Source of the DNA: Kofleriaceae bacterium
GTDB lineage: Bacteria > Myxococcota_A > Polyangia > Haliangiales > Haliangiaceae
DNA length: 9,814 bases
Assembly: GCA_016763395.1 (NCBI GenBank)
Contig: JAESTW010000827.1
Location: forward strand, 1 to 9,814
Reading direction: 5' to 3'
Each line of letters begins with the position of its first letter. Positions within the stretch are counted from its first letter, which is position 1. The notes under the pieces are model-generated. The model saw only the letters and a list, made by a program, of their open reading frames with translations. It was not told where the DNA came from and ran no database searches. A program made the position numbers and the translations under genes. This document shows, piece after piece, positions 1 to 6,704 of the stretch.

Positions 1-986
1 CAACCCGAAAAGAAATGCTAGCCCTCAAGGCTCCTAGTCCAGCCATAGGCGAACGCGCTGGTATTGAAGACAATGAGAAAAACGCCGAGGCCGGTACACG
101 GGATACCGAAAGCAATGAGCGCCTAACCTTTTCGATTGAATCCGATAATTCTGGAGCGATCTGGTATCGGCTGCAAGAGCGATTTTCTGAGTGTGCCTCG
201 ACCTATCTAAAATCGAGTCGTGCGAAGAGTGCCGAAGTCCTGCTTCGTTTTGTTGCGGACGATAGCCACGCTACATTGCAAGAGGCCACGCTTCTCGGCC
301 CCCGAGAATCGGAAGGGGAAGCGTTGGAGTCTTGTATAGAATCTGGATTGAGTGGCCAAATTTTTGCTAAAACGCTTCGCGATACCCGCGTTCGCTTCTC
401 CTTGGAGGAGGTGTTTCGGACGCCCCATCAGGCCGATGGGATACTCCACGACTTGCCAAACGCTGTTGGGCCAAACGCTCTTGGGCCTTCGCGGGGTAGC
501 GACGATGCTGCCGTTGCGCTGGTGGTCTATACCGATTTTCAGTGTACTTTTTGTGCAAAGGCACTCGCGACGATGGACGAGCTCTTGGAAAAATACGACG
601 GCAAGATCCGCATCGTCGCCAAACTCTATCCGCTCAAAGCATCGTCCAGGCGGCTTGCGATGGCGACGGTTGCGGCAGCGATGCAAGATGGCTTTTGGCC
701 TATGCACGACCTGATCTTCGCCAACCAAGATAGGGTTGAGCTAGGCGAGGTCGAAATTTTAGGATTCGCCAAGGATATCGGCCTCAACGTTGCGCTCTTC
801 ATCACCGATTGGAATAGCGAAGACGTCGCGGACCTTGTGCAGCAAGATCTCGATGATGGGAAAGCGCTGGGAGTTTCCGGAACGCCAACAATTTTTGTGA
901 ATCACAATAAGATTGTTGGCGCTCAACCGATTGAGAATTTCGAGGCACTCATCGACGAGACCCTTGAAGCCACCACTCATCCCTAG
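1..986 (+). CDS. DsbA-like thioredoxin-fold protein with AgmX/PglI-like N-terminal domain (5' partial)
   Basis: The C-terminal part (about residues 165-320 counted from the ATG at 15) is a DsbA/Thioredoxin_4-type fold. It has the redox motif CTFC at 177-180 after VYTDFQ, and the cis-proline loop GTPTIFVN at 289-296. Such proteins catalyse thiol-disulfide exchange in exported proteins. Residues about 45-135, with cysteines at 60 and 107, resemble the C-terminal domain of AgmX/PglI-like proteins common in Myxococcota; this is from memory and less certain. A short Gly/Asn/Pro linker made by a 15-bp tandem repeat joins the two parts. The ATG at 15 is not followed by a signal peptide, and the frame is open to base 3 with no stop. 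I therefore infer that the gene starts upstream of the window, probably with an export signal. The stop is TAG at 984-986. The redox domain is confident; the substrate is unknown. Confidence 0.85.
   Translation, partial: TRKEMLALKAPSPAIGERAGIEDNEKNAEAGTRDTESNERLTFSIESDNSGAIWYRLQERFSECASTYLKSSRAKSAEVLLRFVADDSHATLQEATLLGPRESEGEALESCIESGLSGQIFAKTLRDTRVRFSLEEVFRTPHQADGILHDLPNAVGPNALGPSRGSDDAAVALVVYTDFQCTFCAKALATMDELLEKYDGKIRIVAKLYPLKASSRRLAMATVAAAMQDGFWPMHDLIFANQDRVELGEVEILGFAKDIGLNVALFITDWNSEDVADLVQQDLDDGKALGVSGTPTIFVNHNKIVGAQPIENFEALIDETLEATTHP
456..485 (+). repeat. 15-bp tandem duplication in the interdomain linker
   Basis: Two adjacent 15-bp units, CCAAACGCTGTTGGG and CCAAACGCTCTTGGG, differ at one base. 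They encode the duplicated Pro-Asn-Ala-x-Gly linker between the N-terminal domain and the thioredoxin domain of the first gene. The unit length is a multiple of three, so the duplication keeps the frame. Confidence 0.8.
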
Positions 987-994
987 AACACAAG

Positions 995-1015
995 TGTCCG
1001 GGGGAATCCCCCACA
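995..1015 (+). terminator. Possible hairpin terminator after the DsbA-like gene
   Basis: GGGGG at 1000-1004 and CCCCC at 1008-1012 form a perfect stem around a 3-nt loop. TGT at 995-997 and ACA at 1013-1015 can extend it past a two-base bulge. It starts 9 nt after the stop codon of the first gene and lies before the next gene. There is no U-tract behind it, so it may be only a pause or mRNA-stabilising hairpin. Confidence 0.35.
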
Positions 1016-1083
1016 ACAGCAAGCTAAACTCCTATGAATACACGGGTTGCAAGCCGGCCCACCCCTTGCAATAGTGCGTTTCT

Positions 1084-2061
1084 ATGCGATTGATTGGACG
1101 CCTCATTGCCCCGCTGCTCGTTTCTTCCTTGGCTATGCACTGCCAAAGTGATGGGGGAATGCAAAACCCGGACGAAACCTCTGATGCTGCCTTGGGCGAG
1201 GGTGTTGATGCAGAGCCCTCGGGTACAATCGATGCTGGTGAGCCCGCAGTTCGCTGCACCGAACATGCCTTGCCGAGAGAACTCGATGTGGCCTTTGACG
1301 GTGAGATTCGTGAAGTCCTTCTCGCTGGTAAAGCCGATCTTCCGAGCGCTCCGATTCCTCTGATCATTAATTTTCACGGTTTTACGGACAGTCCAAGCGA
1401 CCAAGAAGGGTATTCGAAGATGTCTGAGCACGCTGTGGCCAATGGCTATGTTGTTGCGTACCCAAGGGGGACGGGCTTGGCGCCAAGCTGGAATGGTGGC
1501 GCCTGCTGCGGCATCGCATCCACTACCAACATAGACGACGTCGCCTTTACCTCTGCCATCATCGATGCCGTCGCAGAAAGCGCCTGTATCGACCGAGAGA
1601 AAGTGTATGCCGTTGGCTACTCCAATGGTGGATTTTTAGCCCACCGACTGGCATGCGAGCTCTCCGATAAACTCGCAGGAGTCGCGTCCGTTGCCGGGGT
1701 CATGGGTATCGACGATTGCACTCCAAGCCGCGCTATCCCGCTCCTTCAACTTCATGGCAGCTCGGACATAACAGTTCCCTACGGCGGAAGCTTGCTGCTC
1801 GGCTATCCTTCGGTCGATCAAACCATGGAGGACTGGGCAGAGCGGCACGCTTGCCCCGGACAAGAACCAGAAGAATTTTTTAACCAGGGCGACTCCACCT
1901 GCATTCGCTATCAGGGTTGCGCGGCGCCCTTGGCTCGCTGCCGTGTAAGTGGCGGGGGACACACTTGGCCGGGAGGTACTGCCCCCATAATTCGGGGAAG
2001 TGTCTCAAGCGACCTCGATGCTACCGATATGATGTGGCAGTTCTTCCAAGGCACTCTCTAA
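1084..2061 (+). CDS. Exported PHB-depolymerase/feruloyl-esterase-like alpha/beta hydrolase (LpqC-type)
   Basis: A 325-residue alpha/beta-hydrolase of the polyhydroxybutyrate depolymerase / LpqC esterase type, predicted to cleave ester bonds in polyesters or plant-derived phenolic esters outside the cytoplasm. The oxyanion-hole HG is at 98-99 (INFHGF). The nucleophile elbow is GYSNGG with Ser180. The acid is Asp228 in HGSSDITVPY and the general base is His293 in GGGHTWPGG. The many Cys residues (141-142, 168, 191, 212, 257, 273, 279, 286) suggest disulfides in an exported protein, fitting the neighbouring DsbA-like gene. The N-terminus has a hydrophobic segment ending at Cys20. The sequence LAMHC is a poor lipobox (His at -1), so either a signal peptidase I or II substrate is possible. 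An in-frame TAG at 1072-1074 makes ATG 1084 the first available start. No clear Shine-Dalgarno is seen. The exact substrate cannot be read from sequence. Confidence 0.88.
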   Translation: MRLIGRLIAPLLVSSLAMHCQSDGGMQNPDETSDAALGEGVDAEPSGTIDAGEPAVRCTEHALPRELDVAFDGEIREVLLAGKADLPSAPIPLIINFHGFTDSPSDQEGYSKMSEHAVANGYVVAYPRGTGLAPSWNGGACCGIASTTNIDDVAFTSAIIDAVAESACIDREKVYAVGYSNGGFLAHRLACELSDKLAGVASVAGVMGIDDCTPSRAIPLLQLHGSSDITVPYGGSLLLGYPSVDQTMEDWAERHACPGQEPEEFFNQGDSTCIRYQGCAAPLARCRVSGGGHTWPGGTAPIIRGSVSSDLDATDMMWQFFQGTL

Positions 2062-2078
2062 GACCGAAAGTGGTACAT

Positions 2079-2092
2079 GCGGGCACGTCCGC
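2079..2092. terminator. Small hairpin between convergent genes
   Basis: GCGGG (2079-2083) and TCCGC (2088-2092) can pair around a 4-nt loop in the 44-nt gap between the convergent esterase and lipoprotein genes. A weakly T-rich stretch (TATTGCTTTCTTA) follows on the plus strand. The stem is short with one G-U pair, so this is only a weak candidate for a shared terminator. Confidence 0.2.
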
Positions 2093-2105
2093 TGGTATTG
2101 CTTTC

Positions 2106-2696
2106 TTAGTGGTGTTGCGCCTCTATGTTCTCGATGACGATCCTGGCAAACGTTTCGAGTTCAGAATTTGTATGACTACAAGACGGCTGGTTTACGGTAT
2201 CGTAACCGGTTCCAAATGAGAGGAGCAGATTTCGGTATCTAACATGTATGTTCTTGTTAATAATGACGAAGGAGCCAAGATCGTTCTCGATGTCGACCAG
2301 ATAGGCTTCATCTCCGACTCCACTGATATCTGTGATCGTCTCCTCCACGTCTTCTTCGGCGTCCTGCTTGAGGCTAGCGAATACGCTGGTAGCGATAGCT
2401 ACTGAGATTGAAGCATGGTGTATCAGAACTCTGATTTCGGCATCTACAGAATCTGGCCTGTCGCCCACTCGATAGATGCAGCTCGATACAGTTGGCGGAT
2501 CCGTCGTATAGACCGGTGTTGTTCCGTCGACAAAACACATGGACGAATAATCCCCCGAGTCAAAGAATCCGTCACACTCGAAGGTGATGAGCTCATTGGG
2601 ATCGCCCATTCCATCAGAGGAACTAGAATCTTCACAGCCGAGCAGGCCAAAGCAAGCAAGCAAAACTAAGAACTTATGAATATCGAAAAATCGCAT
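2106..2696 (-). CDS. Small lipoprotein of unknown function with a GVGDEAY motif
   Basis: I do not recognise this protein firmly. It begins with a signal peptide ending in the lipobox LLGC, followed by an acidic/Ser-rich stretch (EDSSSSDG), so it should be a lipoprotein. The mature part (about 170 residues) has four cysteines (FECD, SMCF, SSCIY, PSCSH) and the motif DISGVGDEAYLVD. The layout resembles small extracytoplasmic lipoproteins such as actinobacterial DUF3558-like proteins: an early Cys, then SCxY, then GVGDEA, then a strand reporting 'V..N..I.V'. That link is only a resemblance. I chose ATG at 2696 because it gives a compact signal peptide (MRFFDIHKFLVLL). A GTG at 2711 would add five residues, and neither start has a strong ribosome binding site. 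It is transcribed away from the zinc-module gene and converges on the esterase. Confidence 0.72.
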   Translation of the reverse strand: MRFFDIHKFLVLLACFGLLGCEDSSSSDGMGDPNELITFECDGFFDSGDYSSMCFVDGTTPVYTTDPPTVSSCIYRVGDRPDSVDAEIRVLIHHASISVAIATSVFASLKQDAEEDVEETITDISGVGDEAYLVDIENDLGSFVIINKNIHVRYRNLLLSFGTGYDTVNQPSCSHTNSELETFARIVIENIEAQHH

Positions 2697-2711
2697 CTCA
2701 TGAATAGTCAC

Positions 2712-2933
2712 GGCTCAGGTCTCAATTGCGCAAAAAATCGACACATTCACAGAGGAAAGAGGCGGCCACCTGTTCGATAGACCGCCTTGGGCACCTGCTC
2801 AATCCGCCACAAGGACGCTTACCCTAATCCGGTGTGTCTGCAGAAAACTTGTGCCTAAATGAATGTGCTGTCGTCCTTGTTCAGCGCAACTCCTTTTTTC
2901 TAACTCGCAATCTAGCTAAAATACTCCAACCGC
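2712..2933. other. Divergent intergenic region with imperfect repeats, no gene
   Basis: This 222-bp gap must hold the promoters of the divergent lipoprotein (minus) and zinc-module (plus) genes. No convincing -35/-10 pair was found. It contains an imperfect direct repeat, CACCTGTTC (2767-2775) and CACCTGCTC (2792-2800), each followed within about ten bases by CCGCC. It also contains an inverted repeat, AGGCGG (2760-2765) with CCGCCT (2782-2787). These could be a regulator site, but nothing in the window tests it. Confidence 0.35.
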
Positions 2934-3455
2934 ATGCTTCGCATTCCCAGTCCATACAAAGAGCCGTGCAACGATTGTCAGGCCCGCATGCACTCCGTGT
3001 GTGGCGGATGTGGTCGGGCATTCTGCAAGACTCACTTGGTGATGGGACGCAAGACTTGCGTCCATTGCGCAGAGCGCTGCTCGGTCGGCCGATGTCAGCA
3101 GCTTGCAGCGAACAAGTGTCACCGTTGCAATTCGCCCTCGTGCCAATTCCACAAGCCTGGCAAACAGAAGCGGTGTGCCGGGTGCGAAGAGGATTACAAG
3201 ACCGCCCTGGCCAAGCTAATGGATAACTTTGAGTGGAGTGATAGTCGCTCTCGATCCGACGCTTTCTTCGCATTCGGGGGCATCGTGGTCGGTTCGGCGG
3301 TGATCGGTGGGTGGGCGATAGCCCTGGTTGCATTGATCTTTACCGTGGCCATCTACGTGATCGGACAGCGCTACGCTTCGGCGGAGCACACACGTAAGCT
3401 CGTGCGCAGCAAGACCAGAAAGAAGTTCTTAGCGGAGCGCAATCACGGGAGCTAG
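2934..3455 (+). CDS. Membrane-anchored protein with two identically spaced Cys/His zinc modules
   Basis: A 173-residue protein with three parts. Residues 12-84 hold 14 Cys and two His in two copies of one pattern offset by exactly 39 residues. Copy one is C15-x7-C23-x2-C26-x4-C31-x2-H34-x7-C42-x2-C45; copy two is C54-x7-C62-x2-C65-x4-C70-x2-H73-x7-C81-x2-C84. Each is preceded by one more Cys (C12 and C49), giving eight potential ligands per copy, enough for two zinc ions in a cross-brace. The C-x2-C-x4-C-x2-H core resembles AN1-type and B-box-type fingers, but no family is certain. Residues about 111-144 are hydrophobic (one long or two short membrane spans). The tail (about 153-170) is strongly basic, suggesting it faces the cytoplasm. 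An in-frame TAG at 2913-2915 makes ATG 2934 the first ATG. No clear Shine-Dalgarno is seen. Function is unknown; it may recruit a protein or nucleic acid to the membrane. Confidence 0.8.
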   Translation: MLRIPSPYKEPCNDCQARMHSVCGGCGRAFCKTHLVMGRKTCVHCAERCSVGRCQQLAANKCHRCNSPSCQFHKPGKQKRCAGCEEDYKTALAKLMDNFEWSDSRSRSDAFFAFGGIVVGSAVIGGWAIALVALIFTVAIYVIGQRYASAEHTRKLVRSKTRKKFLAERNHGS

Positions 3456-3515
3456 CGCGGTTTATGCTCTTCTCGAGCTGCCAACACCTGCGGGCAATGA
3501 AGTGGGAGCGGAATC

Positions 3516-4664
3516 CTAGGCAGCGACGCTACATCTCCGTTGGGCAGCCACTCGAAACGACGGCGATGCCGTCTCATCGCTTTGCAATGCGGCGCAGCTG
3601 CTGGGACACAGCATGAGGGCGCCAGGGGCCGTGCTGTCATCGTAGTACCAACCCTCGCTATCCCCGCAGGCGTCCTCACCACCCGCGACGAAGGGGATGG
3701 GGAGGGTGCTACCACCGTCGGCAATGATGTCGACGTTCACCTGGTCACGAGGGCTAGGGAGACTCTCTGGAGTCGTGGGAATTTGGTACCGACAGGGAGG
3801 TGTGGCGTCAGCTACCATGGCGTTGGCAACCTCTTCGAGTGTGGGGGCGATATCCTGTGTACACAGATTCCCCTCTACTCCTTCGGTGGCCGCAACAAGC
3901 TCTTTGTACGTGGTGCCCTCGCTTCCCACGAGACTCGTGCAACTTGCACCGGGAAGGCCGTCAGCCCCACAACACGGGTCGCAATTTGCACAACCGCTTA
4001 AGACCCCGCAGATCGAGCAGTCTTGTGCTAGGAGATCGTAGGGAGAGACCACAGCGTTAAACCGGAAGTCGGTAAAACTCTGGTCAGCGGCGACTAACAT
4101 TGTGGAAAAAGCGGCACTGCTAAGCGATGAATTGTTGTCCGAGACTGCCAAAATGCTCCGCACCGCTCCGGGACGTAAGGATGCGGCGTAGTCTGGATGG
4201 TCTTCAAGAATTCGTTGAAGCGTGTTGGTGCTGTCGACGGTCCTGACCACGTGCCGCAGCGCCGGCAGATTCTCGTCGGCAGGACACGATCCACTTCCGA
4301 GCGGGGCAGGAATGCATACGCCCTGAGGATCGCTGCTGTCGGCTGAGATGACTATCAGGTGGGCATCGAGACCGGACGCAACGAGGATGCTGGCGAGGGT
4401 ATTCAAGCCGGCTTGGAGATCGCTGGCCTCGTGGGTCATCGATTGCGAGTTGTCGACCGCCACAATAAGGTCGACGGGCAGAGGAGCATTGGTGGGAGCT
4501 CGCATCACCGGTGTGCACACTGCGGCGTCTGCGGCGTCGATGGTATTTGCGGCGTCGATGGTATCTGCATCACCAGGTGCCGCATCGTCAGTCGCCGTTT
4601 GCTCCCCCGAATCACAGCCGAAAGTGATGAGCCCTACGAGTAATACCAGCACGCCATGAGTCAT
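3516..4664 (-). CDS. vWA-domain lipoprotein, Cys-rich, probable 3'-end frameshift
   Basis: A 382-residue exported protein. The signal peptide ends at Cys17 (TFGC) and is followed by an Asp/Ala/Thr-rich linker with a short repeat (TIDAA). A von Willebrand A fold begins near residue 62: the strand PVDLIVAVDNSQS carries the metal-ion-dependent adhesion motif D71-x-S73-x-S75, and D176 in ILAVSDN fits the second acidic MIDAS position. Residues 216-292 are Cys-rich (including CSICG and CDPCCG). The 330-360 region (EGWYYDD, LMLCPSSCAALQSD) matches the usual end of myxobacterial vWA lipoproteins, as I remember them. After Ala366 the frame gives an unusual basic tail. The next frame instead reads IAVVSSGCPTEM and stops at 3529, a far more family-like ending. 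Such proteins are surface or periplasmic and likely bind ligands through a metal. The start has no clear Shine-Dalgarno. Confidence 0.83.
   Translation of the reverse strand: MTHGVLVLLVGLITFGCDSGEQTATDDAAPGDADTIDAANTIDAADAAVCTPVMRAPTNAPLPVDLIVAVDNSQSMTHEASDLQAGLNTLASILVASGLDAHLIVISADSSDPQGVCIPAPLGSGSCPADENLPALRHVVRTVDSTNTLQRILEDHPDYAASLRPGAVRSILAVSDNNSSLSSAAFSTMLVAADQSFTDFRFNAVVSPYDLLAQDCSICGVLSGCANCDPCCGADGLPGASCTSLVGSEGTTYKELVAATEGVEGNLCTQDIAPTLEEVANAMVADATPPCRYQIPTTPESLPSPRDQVNVDIIADGGSTLPIPFVAGGEDACGDSEGWYYDDSTAPGALMLCPSSCAALQSDETASPSFRVAAQRRCSVAA
4521..4565 (-). repeat. 18-bp tandem repeat coding the TIDAA linker
   Basis: Two copies of an 18-bp unit (TGCGGCGTCGATGGTATY on the plus strand) lie at 4530-4547 and 4548-4565. 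A 9-bp partial copy (TGCGGCGTC) lies at 4521-4529. On the minus strand they encode the Asp-Ala-Ala-rich spacer between the lipidated Cys and the vWA domain. The repeat length keeps the frame. Confidence 0.8.
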
Positions 4665-4759
4665 TCAAACACACTACCATGGAGGACTGTGCAATCCAAC
4701 CACGTGCATGTTGCGGCAAAGCTCTCGACGAACTGCGGGACCATGTCATTGCCGAAATC

Positions 4760-4819
4760 ATCGAGGCAGTGCAAAGCCTCGATAGCGGTACTATGCTTCG
4801 GGCAGAGAATAGTACTGCT
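4760..4819. repeat. Two back-to-back inverted repeats at the 3' end of padR
   Basis: The first is a perfect 8-bp stem, ATCGAGGC (4760-4767) with GCCTCGAT (4776-4783), with an 8-nt loop. The second starts at the very next base: AGCGGTACTAT (4784-4794) pairs with ATAGTACTGCT (4809-4819) across a 14-nt loop with one mismatch. The second overlaps the last padR codons and the first begins just past its stop. They may end padR transcription before the vWA gene, but neither is followed by a U-tract on the minus strand. Confidence 0.45.
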
Positions 4820-5339
4820 CAACAGCCTTGCCGATCCATTTCTTCTCTGCGAGATAGAGGCCCCTATCATGGGCTATGAAAATCGTATCGAATTGGCGTA
4901 AGCGAGACTCGGGATCTTGTGCCTTTAGATGTTCATCCATGCGTTTTAGGATGTCGTCAATACGTTCAATGGCGTGGGTCGCCAGTTCCAGAAACTCCTC
5001 TTTCGTTTTGCGCTGGTTGAGTTTGAGCGCCAATTTAAAGCCATAGAAACGCGGGTAGATACCGAGAGCTGCTTCCTCCTGGAGCGCATCGAAACTTACG
5101 AGACCAGCCTTGGTAATCGCGTACAAGATCTTCTGAGGATGAAGTCCGTTCTTCTGGATCTCGACCTGTTCGACGGAACCATCCTTTGTGAGGCCTTTGA
5201 GAGCATTGTAGATACTCGCTCGCTTTATCTCAGTCCAAGCGTGGATCATTCGTTCATGAACAAAGCGGTCGATGTCATACCCGCTCGCTTTGCCCATGCT
5301 CTCGAGAGCACCAAGTACAATAAATTTACTGACGTTCAT
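4791..5339 (-). CDS. PadR-family transcriptional regulator
   Basis: A 182-residue PadR-type regulator that should bind DNA as a dimer. Residues 5-85 form the winged helix: FIVLGALESMGKASGYDID is the classic PadR opening, RASIYNALKGL (about 40-50) is the recognition helix, and KILYAITKAGLVSFDAL (about 70-86) is the wing and following strand. Residues about 95-175 are helical and charged (FLELATHAIERIDDILKRMDEHL), matching the C-terminal dimerisation helices of PadR/Vir_act proteins. It sits 134 bp downstream of the outer-membrane barrel gene on the same strand. Since PadR proteins often repress an adjacent gene and themselves, that gene is the natural candidate target. The only initiator is ATG 5339; no Shine-Dalgarno is visible. 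The effector is unknown. Confidence 0.9.
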   Translation of the reverse strand: MNVSKFIVLGALESMGKASGYDIDRFVHERMIHAWTEIKRASIYNALKGLTKDGSVEQVEIQKNGLHPQKILYAITKAGLVSFDALQEEAALGIYPRFYGFKLALKLNQRKTKEEFLELATHAIERIDDILKRMDEHLKAQDPESRLRQFDTIFIAHDRGLYLAEKKWIGKAVEQYYSLPEA

Positions 5340-5421
5340 AAGAATCGCGTCACGCTCGATGATTCAACATCTGAGTTTCTACAACTGAGCGTTCAGGGTC
5401 AACTCTTCTGGTAGCATTTGG

Positions 5422-5450
5422 TGGCTTTCGAGGGCTATGGTTGAAAGCCA
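5422..5450 (-). terminator. Hairpin between the barrel gene and padR
   Basis: TGGCTTTC (5422-5429) and GAAAGCCA (5443-5450) form a perfect 8-bp inverted repeat around a 13-nt loop, 24 nt beyond the barrel stop codon in the direction of transcription. No T-run follows on the minus strand, so it could be a weak terminator or attenuator between barrel and padR, or a protein site. Confidence 0.35.
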
Positions 5451-5473
5451 TCGCGGCGCCCTGTGATGCAATT

Positions 5474-6637
5474 TTACTCCTTCGCTCGCAGGTTTCGACG
5501 TTGGTGAGATAGCGCGTCTAAGTTGAAATGAGACACGAAGGTCACTCCGAAAAACACGCCGTCAGAACCATCAATCGTGGTTATCTTTGCATCTGAGTCG
5601 GAGACGGTTATGCCTTCATCGAAAATGTATCCACCCTTGAGTTGCAGTGTAGAGTGTTTAGTCGCAGCCACCTCCAGCTCGAGTTGGAGGCGGTTTTTGT
5701 ATAGTGAGATCTGATCCACCAATCCCTCATGGGAGCTGTCTTGGTACGCAAATTCGGGGACGTACAGATCCTGAAATCCATCCCGAAGAAAACGCGTAGC
5801 AATGGACAATTGGGAACCGAGATGGACCCGAACTGCCGACATTGCGTTGATGTTGTTGCCCTCTGCCAGCATCACATGCGCAACCACATCGACACCGTAA
5901 TCCGACGCCCACTCAAGTGCCAAGAATGATGGCAGGCCGGTCATGACAGCAAGGTTTTTCTTAGGCCGCCAAATGATGTTCCCGGCGGGCAAAATCTGAA
6001 GGTGTCTATCTCGTTTGCCATCCCAACTTGCCTTGACTCGGAATGCAGGAGAAAACGTCCACGTTGGGGATGCGTCCCACTTTAGCACTACAAACTCCGC
6101 CATCTCTGTACCCGGCAAACGCCACTGAGAGCGCTCTGTACCGTTGTGACGGCCTTCTGTAATGATCGCGAGGGATAGACTCTCTGAGAGTTTGGCGTTG
6201 AAGATCGCCTGCCAGAATGTCGCATGTACGGCGCCATGAGGGAGCGCCTTTTCCTGCGAGTTTGAAAACCCATAGCGATAGAAGTAGAACGGCAGTACAA
6301 AGGAAATTTTCTCTCCTTGATAGAGTGGGAGAAAGGCCTTGGCCTCGATATCCAGTGCGCCTTCTGAGCTCTGTTGCATGCTCACACCTGCCAATACCGT
6401 GTTTAGATGCTGGTTCTTGCGCAGAAAATAGTACTGATAGTCAGTGTTGTAGGTGTGGAAATACCTCGGGAAGAATTCGAGTTCATCCTCGCCTTCTTCA
6501 TCAAGTTGCGACTCTTGTGGATCGGAGTTTGGCGCATGGTCTTCGGCCGCAGCTAGCCGAGTCTGGTGCAGCAAAAGCACGAGGCAGGATAGAGCAGTGA
6601 CAGTATATGGAAATAGTGATTTGAAATATCGATTCAT
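5474..6637 (-). CDS. Outer-membrane beta-barrel protein of unknown function
   Basis: A 387-residue protein with a clear signal peptide: basic start MNRYFK, hydrophobic core TALSCLVLLL, and a probable cleavage after AAA at 29-31. A short acidic spacer (about 32-55) follows. The remainder alternates polar and aromatic/hydrophobic residues in strand-length stretches, for example ISFVLPFYFYRYGF, SLSLAIITEG, WTFSPAFRVKASWDG, QLSIATRFLRDGF and LQLELEVAATKHSTLQLKGGYIF. This is typical of a beta-barrel in the outer membrane. It has the look of DUF6268-type barrels, but I cannot confirm the family. A good Shine-Dalgarno AAGGA (6645-6649) sits 7 nt before ATG 6637, the clearest ribosome site in the window. 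It heads a possible two-gene unit with padR. Its AT-rich promoter contains a palindrome, so regulated expression is likely. Transport or surface role is inferred only. Confidence 0.82.
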   Translation of the reverse strand: MNRYFKSLFPYTVTALSCLVLLLHQTRLAAAEDHAPNSDPQESQLDEEGEDELEFFPRYFHTYNTDYQYYFLRKNQHLNTVLAGVSMQQSSEGALDIEAKAFLPLYQGEKISFVLPFYFYRYGFSNSQEKALPHGAVHATFWQAIFNAKLSESLSLAIITEGRHNGTERSQWRLPGTEMAEFVVLKWDASPTWTFSPAFRVKASWDGKRDRHLQILPAGNIIWRPKKNLAVMTGLPSFLALEWASDYGVDVVAHVMLAEGNNINAMSAVRVHLGSQLSIATRFLRDGFQDLYVPEFAYQDSSHEGLVDQISLYKNRLQLELEVAATKHSTLQLKGGYIFDEGITVSDSDAKITTIDGSDGVFFGVTFVSHFNLDALSHQRRNLRAKE

Positions 6638-6644
6638 AGGGAGT

Positions 6645-6649
6645 TCCTT
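6645..6649 (-). promoter_or_regulatory. Ribosome binding site of the barrel gene
   Basis: AAGGA on the minus strand, 7 nt upstream of the barrel ATG. It is worth noting because most other genes here lack a recognisable site. Confidence 0.7.
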
Positions 6650-6663
6650 GGATTGTAGGCCAG

Positions 6664-6683
6664 ATTATACTGATAATATTATA
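6664..6683 (-). promoter_or_regulatory. Two TATAAT -10 boxes upstream of the barrel gene
   Basis: Perfect TATAAT hexamers occur on the minus strand at 6678-6683 and 6664-6669. A start site 6-8 nt beyond the second would give a leader of about 20 nt carrying the AAGGA site. No good -35 (the best for the downstream box is TTTTAC at 6687-6692, spacing 17), which suits an activated or alternative-sigma promoter. The region is far richer in AT than its surroundings. Confidence 0.5.
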
Positions 6684-6704
6684 CTAGTAAAATAAAACTA
6701 GTAT
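6681..6704. promoter_or_regulatory. Perfect palindrome, candidate operator for the PadR regulator
   Basis: ATACTAGT (6681-6688), eight A/T bases, then ACTAGTAT (6697-6704) form a perfect inverted repeat with 8-bp arms and an 8-bp spacer. It overlaps the upstream -10 box and the -35 region of the downstream one. Known PadR operators have short arms around an 8-bp spacer (ATGT-N8-ACAT type), so the geometry fits the nearby PadR protein. The assignment is inference. Confidence 0.55.

Noticed and set aside
207..728. 173-codon minus-strand frame opposite the DsbA-like gene
   Set aside because: It is antisense to a confident thioredoxin-fold domain; composition is rich in Arg/His and shows no domain.
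2877..2922. TTGTTC and TAAAAT as a promoter for the zinc-module gene
   Set aside because: The two elements are 34 bp apart and no acceptable -10 lies at 16-18 bp spacing.
2881..3333. Long minus-strand and +2 frames (also 2834-3226 plus) across the zinc-module gene
   Set aside because: They are Arg/Cys/His-rich shadows. Only the 2934-3455 frame shows ordered Cys/His spacing and a membrane segment.
3540..4041. Plus-strand frames opposite the vWA gene
   Set aside because: They are shadows of a gene with a lipobox and MIDAS motif; no signal or start site of their own.
5358..5371. GATGATTCAACATC upstream of padR as an autoregulatory PadR site
   Set aside because: Only the outer four bases pair cleanly and the spacing differs from PadR operators and from the palindrome at 6681-6704.
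4974..5414. 146-codon plus-strand frame opposite padR
   Set aside because: It is antisense to a clear PadR domain and shows no recognisable motif.
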